A stretch of 64,000 nucleotides of DNA from the NCBI GenBank assembly GCA_030041495.1, contig JASHNT010000095.1, positions 1 to 64,000 on the forward strand, written 5' to 3'. A program made the position numbers and the translations under genes. This DNA is from Bryobacteraceae bacterium (GTDB lineage Bacteria > Acidobacteriota > Terriglobia > Bryobacterales > Bryobacteraceae). The notes under the pieces are model-generated. The model did no database searches. It had not been told where the DNA came from and saw nothing but the letters and a program-made list of their open reading frames with translations. This document shows positions 41,630 to 50,865 of the stretch, in pieces (within the stretch, counting starts at the first letter, position 1; every line of letters starts with the position of its first letter).

Positions 41630-42160
41630 TTAAGCAACTCGAAGGCCGGTTTGGGGCGTCTCGACGCCGGCTGTAAGGCACGTTCTCTGCAGGCGCTGAA
41701 GTCGACGCTTTTCCATTCTCTCCCGCGCCGAGCGGCGGGCGCGCATCAAGCGAATACGGATCGCGGTCTTCGACACACCCCGTTGGCCCGCGATCTCTTC
41801 GGTGGTGATCCCCTGGATTTGAAGTTCCAGCAGGGCTCGCTCCCGCCGATGGCATAGCTGGAGCACAGTTTGGACGTCGATCGGCGTCAGGTCGATCTCA
41901 AATTCGCGGTGGCGTTCGCGCAAAGGAACGCTGAGCCTCTCTTTCCGCCACAGGCCGCGATATACGTTCAAAGCGATCGTATTTACCCAGGTCAGCAGCA
42001 TCTTGTCATCGCGCAACTGGTGCAGCCGTTCCCATCCGCGCACCCAGGCGGCTTGGGCGGCCTCGACCGCGCCATCGCACGCGGCCCCGCGCGAGAGCAG
42101 GAAACGCACTGTCCGATCGAACCCGATCCGATAAGCTTCTCCGTAAGCGTAAGCAGTCAC
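41630..42160 (-). CDS. ECF-type RNA polymerase sigma factor
   Basis: A 176-residue protein, GTG start. Region 2-like sequence (AAQAAWVRGWERLHQLRDDKMLLTWVNTIALNVYRGLWR) lies at about 34-72. A region 4 helix-turn-helix (LELQIQGITTEEIAGQRGVSKTAIRIRLMRARR) spans about 112-144. The spacing fits ECF sigma factors though region 2 is short and poorly conserved. No anti-sigma gene follows; instead a small Cys-rich protein gene does. Its targets are unknown. Confidence 0.75.
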   Translation of the reverse strand: MTAYAYGEAYRIGFDRTVRFLLSRGAACDGAVEAAQAAWVRGWERLHQLRDDKMLLTWVNTIALNVYRGLWRKERLSVPLRERHREFEIDLTPIDVQTVLQLCHRRERALLELQIQGITTEEIAGQRGVSKTAIRIRLMRARRSARERMEKRRLQRLQRTCLTAGVETPQTGLRVA

Positions 42161-42281
42161 GGCAGAGGCTGAAGCACGTGCCAGACCAAAGATTCTGATG
42201 AATCTAAAAGACTTTTACTCAGACTGCGATTGCAGCTTTTGCAAAAGCTCGCGGTCGTCTTACGGGGACGACATGCAGGGT

Positions 42282-43214
42282 CTAACGGCCCACTCGTCCA
42301 CCTCTTCCCGCGGGCGGCGGAAAACCGTGGCCGTAGGGGTAATGGAACTCGTCAAAGCGATGCGGATAGTTTCCGTAGAAGATGAACGGGGACCGGTATA
42401 CTTCAATCGGGGAGTAGAAGCCCCAGCCGAACGGGCCGTAATAGATGCCATCCACCGGAAGGAACGTATACACGCCGAACCACGGATTCCAATACCACCC
42501 CAACCCGGCCCAGCCGGGAGCATACCATTCGGGACCGAGGCCAATGTAACTGCGGGCGGCGGAGACGCTGGCTTCCGACAGGTAACCCGAGCGCAGGCCG
42601 CTCCAGCGGTAAAACTCGTCTTCGAAGGGCCTGGGGTCAAGGCGCAGAGCCTTCAAAGTCTCGCCGCCCAGCTCCGTTTTTTCCTTGCCGCCGAGCTTGA
42701 TCTTGTGGCTCCCTTGAGTCACCTCGGCCAAGCCGCTGAATACGCGAACCTCATTCCGTGCTGCGTCGAAATCGTACAAACCTTGCTTGAGCAGGCGGAT
42801 CTTCGCGCCGTGCAGATCGACTTCGATGTCGTTCTCTTTGCGAACATCGATCCCCTCTACCAAGGCTCGGCCCTGTTGCAGCTCGACTTCCGTCTTGGCC
42901 AGCTCCGGCGAGATCGTCTTGACGGCGCTGTTGTCGGCAACCCGCAGGAACACCCCGGGCGTCAACAAGACCTCGACCTTGCCGGCCTGGGTCGCCAGGA
43001 TTTGATCCCGTTCCATCTCCACGATGCCCACGCAAGTGTTATCCAGCGGGACGTTCGCCAGCGTGGCTTGACCCTCGACGTAGTTGATGCTGCCCGGCCG
43101 CGCAGGATGGGGTGCGGAAGGAGGCGTCGCTGGAGCCTGGCTCCAAGCCGGTAAGGCGAGCATGGCTGCCAGCAGGCCGGTTCGAATGGTTGCGGTCGTC
43201 GGCATTTTAGTCAT
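42282..43214 (-). CDS. FecR-domain secreted protein with Gly/Tyr/Trp/Pro-rich tail
   Basis: A 310-residue protein with signal peptide (TGLLAAMLALPAWSQ). The middle has the FecR-type pattern: GQATLANVPL, ILATQAGKVEVLLTPGVFLRVADNSAV and VELQQGRALVEGIDVRKENDIEVDLHGAKIRLLKQGLYDF. The last 100 residues are rich in Gly, Tyr, Trp, Phe and Pro, with no charged core, like a surface adhesive or low-complexity tail. The GGAG of the ribosome site touches the first ATG, so the second Met (43205) may be the true start. No TonB receptor is adjacent, so classical FecR signalling is unlikely. Confidence 0.75.
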   Translation of the reverse strand: MTKMPTTATIRTGLLAAMLALPAWSQAPATPPSAPHPARPGSINYVEGQATLANVPLDNTCVGIVEMERDQILATQAGKVEVLLTPGVFLRVADNSAVKTISPELAKTEVELQQGRALVEGIDVRKENDIEVDLHGAKIRLLKQGLYDFDAARNEVRVFSGLAEVTQGSHKIKLGGKEKTELGGETLKALRLDPRPFEDEFYRWSGLRSGYLSEASVSAARSYIGLGPEWYAPGWAGLGWYWNPWFGVYTFLPVDGIYYGPFGWGFYSPIEVYRSPFIFYGNYPHRFDEFHYPYGHGFPPPAGRGGRVGR

Positions 43215-43237
43215 CTCCGGCTAAAGGAGGTGCAAAA

Positions 43238-43282
43238 ATGCAGCCAAGCGGTATCTTCTGTGTTCACAATGCGGAAGCGTAG
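43238..43282 (+). CDS. Possible 14-codon leader peptide with strong ribosome site
   Basis: CTAAAGGAGGTG precedes the ATG at 43238 by about 6 bp, one of the strongest Shine-Dalgarno matches in the window, yet the frame closes after 14 codons (MQPSGIFCVHNAEA). It lies 89 bp upstream of eutB on the same strand, between eutB and the divergent FecR gene. It may be an attenuator-like leader, the remnant of a longer gene, or chance. Confidence 0.2.
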   Translation: MQPSGIFCVHNAEA

Positions 43283-43320
43283 TTTCGGCGCGGCGGCGCC
43301 TGCGCGAAAACGCTCATCTG

Positions 43321-43359
43321 CGGTGAGATAGCGATTAAGGCGGTGGGATAGCGATTAAG
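43321..43359 (+). repeat. Two 19-bp direct repeats immediately upstream of eutB
   Basis: CGGTGAGATAGCGATTAAG (43321-43339) and CGGTGGGATAGCGATTAAG (43341-43359) differ at one base and have a 20-bp period, about two helical turns. The second copy ends 11 bp before the eutB start codon, so they lie where an activator or repressor would act, or in the leader. Confidence 0.75.
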
Positions 43360-43370
43360 ATGGATCAACC

Positions 43371-44663
43371 ATGGACCTGCGTGAGCTGTTGGCGAAGGCT
43401 TCTCCGGCGCGATCCGGAGATGAACTGGCCGGAGTGGCGGCTGCAACCGCCGAGGAACGGGTTCGCGCGAAGATGCGGTTGGCGGAGGTTCCTCTCAAGG
43501 ATTTCCTGCGCGAGCCGGTCATCCCTTACGAAAGCGACGAAATCACGCGGCTGATCTGCGACTCTCATGACGCCGCGGCGTTCGCGCCCGTTTCGCACTT
43601 GACCGTCGGCGAGTTCCGCGATTGGCTGCTCTCCGAACAGGCCACCGAAGAGCGGCTGACCCCACTCGCGCCGGGCATCACTCCCGAGATGGCGGCGGCC
43701 GTGTCCAAGCTGATGCGCGTCCAGGACCTGGTGATCGCGGCGTCAAAGTGCCGCGCGGCAACGAGCTTCCGCTCCACAATTGGGCTGGCTGGGCGGTTGT
43801 CAACGAGGCTTCAGCCCAATCATCCCACCGACGATTTGAAGGGCATCGCGGCCAGCGTTCTCGACGGCCTGTGCTACGGGAGCGGGGACGCGGTGATCGG
43901 CGTGAATCCGGTGACCGGCAACGTGGCCAGCGTGGAAGCGATTCTGCGGCTGCTGGACCGGATTCGTGAGCGCTACCAGATCCCCACGCAGATTTGCGTG
44001 CTGGCTCACGTGACCACGCAGATGGAGGCTCTGCGGCGCGGGGCTCCCGTGGATCTGGTGTTTCAATCCATCGCCGGAACCGAGGCGGCGAATGCATCGT
44101 TCGGCGTGAATCTGGCGATGCTCGACGAAGCTTGCCAGGCTGCGCGCGAGCTCAAGCGTGGCGGCGAGCACGTGATGTATTTCGAAACCGGCCAGGGCAG
44201 CGCGCTCTCTGCCAACGCGCATCACGGCGTGGATCAGCAGACCTGCGAGGCTCGGGCTTATGCCGTCGCGCGGCGCTACCGCCCGTTGCTGGTGAATACG
44301 GTGGTGGGCTTCATTGGGCCGGAGTACTTATACGACGGCAAGCAGATTTTGCGCGCCGGTTTGGAGGATCACTTCTGCGGCAAGCTGCTCGGTCTGCCAA
44401 TGGGTTGCGATGTCTGCTACACCAACCACGCCGAAGCCGACCAGGATGACATGGATGCGCTGCTGACCCTGCTGGGCGTGGCCGGATGCAACTACATCAT
44501 GGGCGTTCCCGGCGCCGACGACGTGATGCTGCATTACCAGAGCACCAGCTTTCATGACGCTCTGTATTTACGCTCGGCGCTGAAATTGAAACCCGCGCCG
44601 GAGTTCGAGGCTTGGCTGGAGGAGCACCCGTCGCTGCCGCGTGAGCCCTGGCTCCTGCCGTGA
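43371..44663 (+). CDS. eutB: Ethanolamine ammonia-lyase large subunit
   Basis: A 430-residue TIM-barrel protein, slightly shorter than enterobacterial EutB. Recognised stretches include SFRSTIGLAGRLSTRLQPNHPTDD, IGVNPVTGNVASV, YFETGQGSALSANAHHGVDQQT, LVNTVVGFIGPEYLYDGKQI and GCDVCYTNHAEADQDDMDALL, all characteristic of EutB. With EutC it forms the coenzyme-B12 enzyme that splits ethanolamine into acetaldehyde and ammonia. No microcompartment genes, EutA reactivase or ethanolamine permease occur beside it. Two direct repeats lie just upstream. Coupled to eutC at GTGA. Confidence 0.95.
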   Translation: MDLRELLAKASPARSGDELAGVAAATAEERVRAKMRLAEVPLKDFLREPVIPYESDEITRLICDSHDAAAFAPVSHLTVGEFRDWLLSEQATEERLTPLAPGITPEMAAAVSKLMRVQDLVIAASKCRAATSFRSTIGLAGRLSTRLQPNHPTDDLKGIAASVLDGLCYGSGDAVIGVNPVTGNVASVEAILRLLDRIRERYQIPTQICVLAHVTTQMEALRRGAPVDLVFQSIAGTEAANASFGVNLAMLDEACQAARELKRGGEHVMYFETGQGSALSANAHHGVDQQTCEARAYAVARRYRPLLVNTVVGFIGPEYLYDGKQILRAGLEDHFCGKLLGLPMGCDVCYTNHAEADQDDMDALLTLLGVAGCNYIMGVPGADDVMLHYQSTSFHDALYLRSALKLKPAPEFEAWLEEHPSLPREPWLLP

Positions 44664-45367
44664 TTATGGAACTTGATCTAAGAACGTTCACGCCGGCGAG
44701 GGTCGCGATTGGTCGGACCGGAAATAGTCTGCCCACGTCCGAGCTGCTGCGCTTTGAGCTGGATCACGCCCGCGCCCGCGACGCCGTGTACCGCGAGCTG
44801 GAGCCGGGCTGGCCGCCCGTTCCGCATATCGCTCTGCATAGCGCGGCTCGCGACCGTTCCACGTATCTGCGGCGCCCGGATTTAGGACGCAAGCTGAGTG
44901 AAGAATCGAAGGCGCGGCTTGAGCCCGGAGATTACGGCGCGGCCCTCGTGATTGCGGATGGCCTTTCCGCTTTGGCGGTCCAGCGCCATGCTTTGCCATT
45001 GCTCGAAGAATTGCAGGCTCTGCTGGCCGCGGACCATTGCAGGCTCGCGCCGCTGAGTGTTGCCGCGCAGGGGCGCGTGGCCGTTGGGGACGAAATCGGC
45101 GAAAGGCTGGGAGCCCGGAGCGTGGTGGTGTTGATCGGAGAACGGCCGGGGTTCAGCTCGCCGGACAGTTTGGGAGCGTACATCACTTGGGATCCGCACC
45201 CCGGCCGCACGGATGCAGAGCGCAACTGCGTATCCAACATCCGCGCCGAGGGACTGGGCTACGGTGCCGCGGCTCGGCTCATTCACTTTCTGTTGAGCGA
45301 GGCCCGTCGGCAGAAGCTGTCGGGAGTGCAATTGCGCATCCACGCGTTGGGCGCTCTACCCCGCTGA
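44660..45367 (+). CDS. eutC: Ethanolamine ammonia-lyase small subunit
   Basis: A 235-residue protein, shorter than enterobacterial EutC because of a reduced N-terminus. Signature parts are RIGRTGNSLPTSELLRFELDHARARDAVY near 14-42 (approximate), YLRRPDLGRKLSEES, ALVIADGLSALAVQRHA, VVLIGERPGFSSPDSLGAYITW and DAERNCVSNIRAEGLGY, involved in B12 binding. The GTG at 44660 overlaps the eutB stop; an ATG two codons later (44666) is equally possible. Confidence 0.93.
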   Translation: MIMELDLRTFTPARVAIGRTGNSLPTSELLRFELDHARARDAVYRELEPGWPPVPHIALHSAARDRSTYLRRPDLGRKLSEESKARLEPGDYGAALVIADGLSALAVQRHALPLLEELQALLAADHCRLAPLSVAAQGRVAVGDEIGERLGARSVVVLIGERPGFSSPDSLGAYITWDPHPGRTDAERNCVSNIRAEGLGYGAAARLIHFLLSEARRQKLSGVQLRIHALGALPR

Positions 45368-45516
45368 CCGCGTCTTGCGGTACGCCTCCGGAAGCTGCTC
45401 GCGAGCCAGATGGCCGATGGGCGCAGGCAGCTCCGCCGGCCCTGCAACGGTCTTGCGCAGGCTCTCGGCAAATTCGACGCGCGGGCGCTCCAATCAGGAG
45501 CCTTCGCATGTGCCAC

Positions 45517-47451
45517 CTACTTTTTCAGGATGTCGTTGCTGCGGTCACTATCCGGGAGAGCATGATCCGGGTCAACCACCACAGAAGCAATCGGCTGATG
45601 GCTGGCGAGCGTGAAGGTGTGCGTGCCGCTGGTGAGCCAGGTTTCGGCCGGCAGCTTCACGCGCGTGTTGCTGCCGTCGGCGAAGTTCACCTGCGCGCTG
45701 GAAGGCAGCACCAGTTGCCCGAGATTCGCGACGGTTACGCTCACCCCCTTGCGGTAATCGCCGTCGAGGTATTGCGCATCCTTAACGGCCATATCGAAGG
45801 TCCAGTTATTGAAGAACCAGCCGCGCCAGAAATACGATAGATCCTCGCCGCCCTCGCTTTCCATGGTGCGGAAAAAATCCGAAGGCGAGGGATGCTTGAA
45901 CGCCCAATCGCGAATGTATTTGCGAAACGCACGATCGAAGCGCTCCGGCCCAAGAATCTGCTCGCGCAGCAGCACCAGTCCGTACGCGGTCTTGAAGTAT
46001 GCAACCGGATGCAGGAGGTCCCTGGGAAACGCGTCTGCGCGTGTCATGATCGGCGGGGCAGCGGGGTTATCGAGCACCTTGAGGATGGTGTCGGCCGGCT
46101 CGCCTCCGGCGGAATATTCGGAATCGCGTTTGGGACCGTATACGCCGTGATCGAACTCGTCGGATTCGAAAGTGTCGATGAAGGTGTTGAAGCCTTCGTC
46201 CATGAACGGCCAGCGGCGCTCATTGGAACCGACCAACATGGGGAACCAGCCGTGGCCGATTTCATGCGCGGTCAGCCAGAAAAGACCTTTGCCCTTGTCG
46301 TTGATGCCGTCGAATAGCACGCCGGGATATTCCATGCCGGACGAAAATCCCGCCACGTTGATGGCCTCGGAAAACGGATACGGGAACCATCTGGCGGAAA
46401 AATGTTCGACCGCGTCTTTCAAATATTCGGTCGAACGGCCCCACGCTCCATCGCCTGCGCTTTCGCTAGGGTAAACCGACATCGCCAACGCCTTTGCGCC
46501 ACCCGGCAAATTCATCCGCGCCGCGTCCCAGATAAACGTACTCGACGCGCTGAACACTACGTCACGCGATTTGTCCATGTGAAAATGCCAGGTTTTGGCG
46601 CCTGTGGCCGGCGCGGCAGCGTCGGCTTCCTCGGGAGTCCGGATCGTCACTGTTTTGTCGCTCGACCGCGCCTCCGCCAAGCGGTCAATCTGCGCCTTGC
46701 TCAGCACTTCTTGCGGATTCTTCAGCTCGCCCGAGCCGACCAGGATCATGTTCGAAGGCGCGGTCACGTAATAGTCGAATGCGCCGAACTCCAGATAAAA
46801 CTCCGAGCCGATAAACGGCTGCGTGTCCCAGCCATGCAAGTCGTCATACACGGCCATGCGCGGATACCATTGCGCGATGTCGTAGATTTCGCCGTGTTTG
46901 GCCATGCCCCACGAGGTTCGCCCACCCCAGGTTCCCGGAATGATGTAGTGATACGCGATATGAATCTTCAGTGAGCCGCCCTTGCTTTTGAGCGGCCGCG
47001 CCAAACGGATTTGCATGCGCGTGTCGGAAACCAGGTAATCCGTTTTTGCGGTTTGCCCGCCGGCTTCGATTTCGACTGAATCGAGCACGAATCCGTCGGT
47101 GAAATCGGCGCGCGGACGGGTGCTGATCGCGCTCGAGCGCGAATCCTTGCGGTACATGTTCTGATCGAGCTGGAGCCACAGGCTCTCGAGTGTGTCGGGG
47201 CTATTGTTGGCGTACGCGATGGTCTCTGTCGCGCTGAGAGCCTTCGTCGCCGTATCGAGCTTGGCGTGAATCTCGTAATCGGCCGAATTCTGCCAGTAAT
47301 CCGGTCCGGGAGCGCCACTCGCCGAGCGGTAGCTGTTGACCGGATCGGGCAGCGTCAGAGGGGCGAAAGTTTTTAGGGGATCGAACGGCGCCGTTTGCGC
47401 CGCGGCCACAGCAGCGGAGACCACAAACAGCGTCATCCGCGCGAAGTACAT
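45517..47451 (-). CDS. Secreted M1-family zinc aminopeptidase
   Basis: A 644-residue protein with signal peptide (MTLFVVSAAVAAAQ). The zinc site is HEIGH at 396-400 with the third ligand E419 in FMDEGFNTF. A GMEYPG at 372-377 replaces the usual GAMEN exopeptidase motif, a variant seen in many bacterial M1-like enzymes. The C-terminus (about 540-640) is a beta-sandwich. Probably a periplasmic or outer peptidase acting on peptides. Divergent from the Wzz-like gene; TACCAT lies 6 bp before its ATG. Confidence 0.88.
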   Translation of the reverse strand: MYFARMTLFVVSAAVAAAQTAPFDPLKTFAPLTLPDPVNSYRSASGAPGPDYWQNSADYEIHAKLDTATKALSATETIAYANNSPDTLESLWLQLDQNMYRKDSRSSAISTRPRADFTDGFVLDSVEIEAGGQTAKTDYLVSDTRMQIRLARPLKSKGGSLKIHIAYHYIIPGTWGGRTSWGMAKHGEIYDIAQWYPRMAVYDDLHGWDTQPFIGSEFYLEFGAFDYYVTAPSNMILVGSGELKNPQEVLSKAQIDRLAEARSSDKTVTIRTPEEADAAAPATGAKTWHFHMDKSRDVVFSASSTFIWDAARMNLPGGAKALAMSVYPSESAGDGAWGRSTEYLKDAVEHFSARWFPYPFSEAINVAGFSSGMEYPGVLFDGINDKGKGLFWLTAHEIGHGWFPMLVGSNERRWPFMDEGFNTFIDTFESDEFDHGVYGPKRDSEYSAGGEPADTILKVLDNPAAPPIMTRADAFPRDLLHPVAYFKTAYGLVLLREQILGPERFDRAFRKYIRDWAFKHPSPSDFFRTMESEGGEDLSYFWRGWFFNNWTFDMAVKDAQYLDGDYRKGVSVTVANLGQLVLPSSAQVNFADGSNTRVKLPAETWLTSGTHTFTLASHQPIASVVVDPDHALPDSDRSNDILKK

Positions 47452-47457
47452 AGCGAG

Positions 47458-47463
47458 ATGGTA
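47458..47463 (-). promoter_or_regulatory. Putative -10 element of the M1 peptidase gene
   Basis: GCTACCAT reads leftward with TACCAT at 47463-47458 and 6 bp to the ATG at 47451. No good -35 is seen. The same GCTACCAT precedes the starts at 1804 and 25068. Confidence 0.3.
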
Positions 47464-47517
47464 GCAGATTGATGTAGCATTGTTTTGCGGAACGAACCTC
47501 GTTCAGAACAAGCGAAG

Positions 47518-48081
47518 ATGGGCATCCCGGGCAAGCTGGCGATTGCGGGAATCGTGGGTCTTGTTATCGGTCTGGGAGCCTCGTTCGCCGCACCGCGTTC
47601 CTACGCCTCGCAAGCCATCCTTTCTGTCGAAGGGCCGCCTACAGCGCAAGCGCGAGCCGACCTGATCGACTCTTTAGCCGAGCGCGCCTGGAGCCGGGGA
47701 GTGCTCTACCGCATGATCGAGAGCCTCGATTTGTATCCAGCTTCAGCCAATGCTTCTCCGCAAGATCTGACAACGAAGATGCGGCAGGCGATTTCCGCGA
47801 AGCCTGCGGACTCCGGCAACACCCGCTTTACGGTCCGCTTCGAATACGGCGATCCTCACCTGGCGCACCAGGTGGTGGTCGAGTTGCTGCGGGGGCTGAT
47901 GGAAGAAAACGATCGCGGTGCGCAGCTCGGCATCCCTGGCGCGAATCTTACGGCGGTTTCGCCGCCTACTCTGCCCAATTCACCGGTGCGCTCCCTGCAT
48001 TGGGTCCTACTGGTCGAAGGACTGGCTGGCGGACTGATCGTAGGAGCGCTGCTGTCGTTTCGCAAGCCGCGAATGGCCTAA
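47518..48081 (+). CDS. Wzz-like membrane protein (short chain-length determinant type)
   Basis: A 187-residue protein from the ATG at 47518; a TTG at 47485 would add 11 residues and is preceded by TAGCAT. The first membrane segment (LAIAGIVGLVIGLGASFAA) is followed by the SYASQAILSV strand typical of Wzz proteins, a periplasmic part of about 110 residues, and PPTLPNSPVRSLHWVLLVEGLAGGLIVGALLSF, the Pro-rich second membrane segment of the family. Wzz proteins set polysaccharide chain length, but usual members are over 300 residues with long coiled coils, so function is uncertain. Confidence 0.65.
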   Translation: MGIPGKLAIAGIVGLVIGLGASFAAPRSYASQAILSVEGPPTAQARADLIDSLAERAWSRGVLYRMIESLDLYPASANASPQDLTTKMRQAISAKPADSGNTRFTVRFEYGDPHLAHQVVVELLRGLMEENDRGAQLGIPGANLTAVSPPTLPNSPVRSLHWVLLVEGLAGGLIVGALLSFRKPRMA

Positions 48082-48157
48082 CGCAGCTAGTCATTCGGCG
48101 GTTGTATACTGAAATCCGAGATCCTGCGTAGCCTAAAGACTCGTCAAGGAGGTACGG

Positions 48158-48670
48158 ATGGCAGTCGTTAAATTTACTCTCAACGGGAAAGCCCAGAGCG
48201 TGGACGTCGAGCCGCGGATGCCTTTATTGTGGATCCTGCGCGATGTTCTGGCCATGACCGGCACCAAGTTCGGCTGCGGCGGCGGCTTTTGCGGGGCCTG
48301 CACGGTCCATATTAACGGCTCGCCGGTGCGCTCCTGCCAGACGCTGGCCTCCGGCCTCAACGGCAAATCGGTCACTACCATCGAGGGTCTTTCGGCCGAT
48401 GGCATGAGCCATCCGGTGCAGAGGGCCTGGATCGAAGAGGATGTTCCGCAGTGCGGTTACTGCCAGTCGGGGCAGATCATGACCGCGGCAGCGTTAGTCG
48501 CCAAGGCGCCGAATCCCACCGATGCCGATATCGACGAAGCCCTGCACGGCAACCTCTGCCGTTGTGGGACCTACCAGGACATTCGCAGGGCGGTGCATAC
48601 CGCGGCGCGCTACCGCCGCGCGCAGATCCCGGCCGACGAGAAAGCTCAGGAGAAGGGGGTGCTGGCATGA
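48158..48670 (+). CDS. iorA: (2Fe-2S)-binding small subunit of a molybdenum hydroxylase (isoquinoline 1-oxidoreductase type)
   Basis: A 170-residue protein. The plant-ferredoxin-like cluster ligands are C40, C45, C48 and C60 ([22 protein letters not shown]), and the second cluster is held by C99, C102, C134 and C136. AAGGAGG lies 8 bp before the ATG, and a TATACT hexamer at 48105-48110 could be its -10. It transfers electrons from the molybdopterin subunit encoded next, which it overlaps at ATGA. Symbol follows the IorAB family; the real substrate is unknown. Confidence 0.88.
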   Translation: MAVVKFTLNGKAQSVDVEPRMPLLWILRDVLAMTGTKFGCGGGFCGACTVHINGSPVRSCQTLASGLNGKSVTTIEGLSADGMSHPVQRAWIEEDVPQCGYCQSGQIMTAAALVAKAPNPTDADIDEALHGNLCRCGTYQDIRRAVHTAARYRRAQIPADEKAQEKGVLA

Positions 48671-50805
48671 TCGCGACCCAATTCATTCGCGTGAAGAAAC
48701 TGAATCGCCGCAGCTTCCTGCAGGCGGGCGCCACCGCCGCGGGCGGATTGATGCTCGGGTTCTATTTGCCGGAGAAATCGCCGCTCGCCGCCCAAACCTC
48801 CTCAGCCGCCCCGGCGAAACTGAATGCCTTCGTGCGCATCGGCGCGGACGATAGCGTCACCTTGATGATCCACAAATCGGAAATGGGGCAAGGGACGGTG
48901 ACTTCTCTGTCCATGCTGCTGGCCGAGGAACTCGAATGCGACTGGACGAAAATCCGGAATGAGTTCCCGCTGGTGGACCCAGCCTATGGCGCGATGATGG
49001 GAGCTTACGGCAGCTTGAGTATCCGCACTTCTTGGATGCCTCTGCGCCAGGCCGGCGCCCAGGCCCGCGAGATGCTAATCTCCGCCGCGGCTCAGAAGTG
49101 GGGCGTCGATAAATCGCAGTGCCGCGCGGAGAACAATAACATCGTCAACACCGCCAGCAACGCCAAGTTGAGCTTTGGCAGCCTGGCCGAGGATGCCGCG
49201 AAGCTGCCGCTTCCGCAGGTGAAACTGAAGGACCCCAGCCAGTACCAGCTCATTGGCACCTCGAAGAAGCGCCTGGACACGCCCGCCAAGGTAAACGGCA
49301 CGGCGACCTTCGGGCTCGACATCAAGCGTCCCGGCATGCTGTACGCCAGCCTTCAGCGTTGCCCGGTCTTCGGCGGCAAGGTCGCGAGTTTCGACGCGAC
49401 CAAGGCGAAATCCATGCCCGGCGTGAAGAACGTAGTCCAGATTTCGAACGGCGTCGCCGTCGTGGCCGATAACACCTGGGCCGCGGCCGAGGCGCGCAAG
49501 GCTTTAACCATTCAGTGGGACGAAGGCTCCCGCGCCAACACCTCTTCTGCCAGCCTGCGGCAGATGTTCGCAGACCTCGCGGAGAAGCCTGGAGCGAACG
49601 CCCGCAAATCGGGCGACGCCGCCGCGGCCATGTCCGGCGCGGCTCAAAAGCTCGAAGCCGTCTATGAAGCGCCGTATCTTTCGCACGCTCCCATGGAGCC
49701 TTTGAACTGCACCGCGGTGGTGACGGACGATTCCTGCGAGATCTGGGTCGGCACGCAAATCCAGTCCGTCGCCCAGCAGACTGCGGCGGGCATTACCAAG
49801 CTTCCGCCCTCGAAGATTGCCATTCACACCGAGTTCCTGGGCGGTGGATTCGGACGCCGGGGCGGGGCGGATTTCATCGGTGAAGCGGTCGAGATCGCCA
49901 AAGCCCTGAAGGGCACGCCGGTCAAGCTCACCTGGACTCGCGAGGATGATATCCAGCATGATACTTATCGTCCGGCTTCGTACACCAAGTTCGCCGCCGG
50001 GCTCGACGCCGATGGATGGCCCGTGGCCCTCACCGGCACTGTGGTTTGCCCGTCCTTCGGCGGCCTGCGTAATGGCGTGGATTCCACGGGAGTCGAAGGC
50101 ATCGTGACCCACACCTACGACATCCCCAACCAGGACATTCAATACCATCCGCCCGATGCCGGCATTCCGGTCAGCTACTGGCGTAGCGTCGGCTTCTCGC
50201 AGAACTGCTACTTCATGGAGAGCTTTATCGATGAGATGGCTGCCGCGACCAAGAAAGACCCGGTGGAATTCCGGCGACGCTTGCTGTCCAAGGACCCGAA
50301 AAACTCCCGCTATCTGAACGTGCTGAACGTAGCTGCCGAAAAAGCCGGCTGGGGCAAGCCGCTGCCGGCCGGCCATTATCATGGCGTCGGCATCGTCAAC
50401 AACCTGGGCAGCTTCAACGCGCAGGTGGCCGAAGTCAGCGTCAACCAGGGCAAGGTGAAGGTGCATCGCGTTGTGTGCGCAGTGGATTGCGGCCAGATCG
50501 TCAACAAGGCCGGAGTCACGCAGCAGATCGAGAGCGGCATCGTCTACGGATTGAGCGCCGCGTTGAAGATCGGCATCACGCTCGACCACGGCCGCGTGCA
50601 ACAGACCAACTTCAACACCTATGATCCTCTGCGCATCGACGAGATGCCGGTGGTCGAGGTGTACCTGGTCGAGAATCACGAAAACCCCGGCGGCATCGGC
50701 GAGGCGGCCACGCCCACCATCGTCCCGGCGGTCATCAACGCGGTCTTCGCCGCCACCGGCAAGCGCGTCCGCAGCCTCCCGATCAAGGCCGAGAGCCTGG
50801 CGTAG
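48667..50805 (+). CDS. iorB: Molybdopterin-binding large subunit, Tat-exported (isoquinoline 1-oxidoreductase/aldehyde oxidase type)
   Basis: A 712-residue protein starting at the ATG at 48667 that overlaps the small-subunit stop. A twin-arginine signal ([16 protein letters not shown], about 12-27) indicates folded export to the periplasm. [12 protein letters not shown] and [21 protein letters not shown] match the IorB/XdhB fold; the catalytic Glu is E679 in GGIGEAATP. Typical substrates are N-heterocycles or aldehydes. No FAD subunit is present, so electrons probably go to a cytochrome, as in IorAB. Long open frames on the opposite strand are GC-driven shadows. Confidence 0.9.
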   Translation: MIATQFIRVKKLNRRSFLQAGATAAGGLMLGFYLPEKSPLAAQTSSAAPAKLNAFVRIGADDSVTLMIHKSEMGQGTVTSLSMLLAEELECDWTKIRNEFPLVDPAYGAMMGAYGSLSIRTSWMPLRQAGAQAREMLISAAAQKWGVDKSQCRAENNNIVNTASNAKLSFGSLAEDAAKLPLPQVKLKDPSQYQLIGTSKKRLDTPAKVNGTATFGLDIKRPGMLYASLQRCPVFGGKVASFDATKAKSMPGVKNVVQISNGVAVVADNTWAAAEARKALTIQWDEGSRANTSSASLRQMFADLAEKPGANARKSGDAAAAMSGAAQKLEAVYEAPYLSHAPMEPLNCTAVVTDDSCEIWVGTQIQSVAQQTAAGITKLPPSKIAIHTEFLGGGFGRRGGADFIGEAVEIAKALKGTPVKLTWTREDDIQHDTYRPASYTKFAAGLDADGWPVALTGTVVCPSFGGLRNGVDSTGVEGIVTHTYDIPNQDIQYHPPDAGIPVSYWRSVGFSQNCYFMESFIDEMAAATKKDPVEFRRRLLSKDPKNSRYLNVLNVAAEKAGWGKPLPAGHYHGVGIVNNLGSFNAQVAEVSVNQGKVKVHRVVCAVDCGQIVNKAGVTQQIESGIVYGLSAALKIGITLDHGRVQQTNFNTYDPLRIDEMPVVEVYLVENHENPGGIGEAATPTIVPAVINAVFAATGKRVRSLPIKAESLA

Positions 50806-50830
50806 ACGGGCGTCGTAGGCAACTTGCCGC

Positions 50831-50859
50831 CTGACCGTTTCCTGGTAAGACGCTATCTT
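50831..50859 (+). promoter_or_regulatory. Putative leaderless promoter of the AbrB-type antitoxin gene
   Basis: CTGACC at 50831-50836, a 17-bp spacer and TATCTT at 50854-50859, then 6 bp and the ATG at 50866. No ribosome site is present. Confidence 0.35.
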
Positions 50860-50865
50860 ACCGGT

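Noticed and set aside
41428-41855. Alternative frames across the small Cys-protein gene (starting at 41637, 41614 and 41855)
   Set aside because: None has a ribosome site as good as the CGGAGG before 41609, and their products are Arg/Pro-rich shadows.
42168-42184. Second sigma-54-like site (CTGGCACG... on the minus strand) before the ECF sigma gene
   Set aside because: The GG and GC dinucleotides are 11 bp apart instead of 10, and the -12 half does not match TTGC.
43215-43370. Cobalamin riboswitch upstream of eutB
   Set aside because: The space is too short and I could not find the conserved B12-box sequence.
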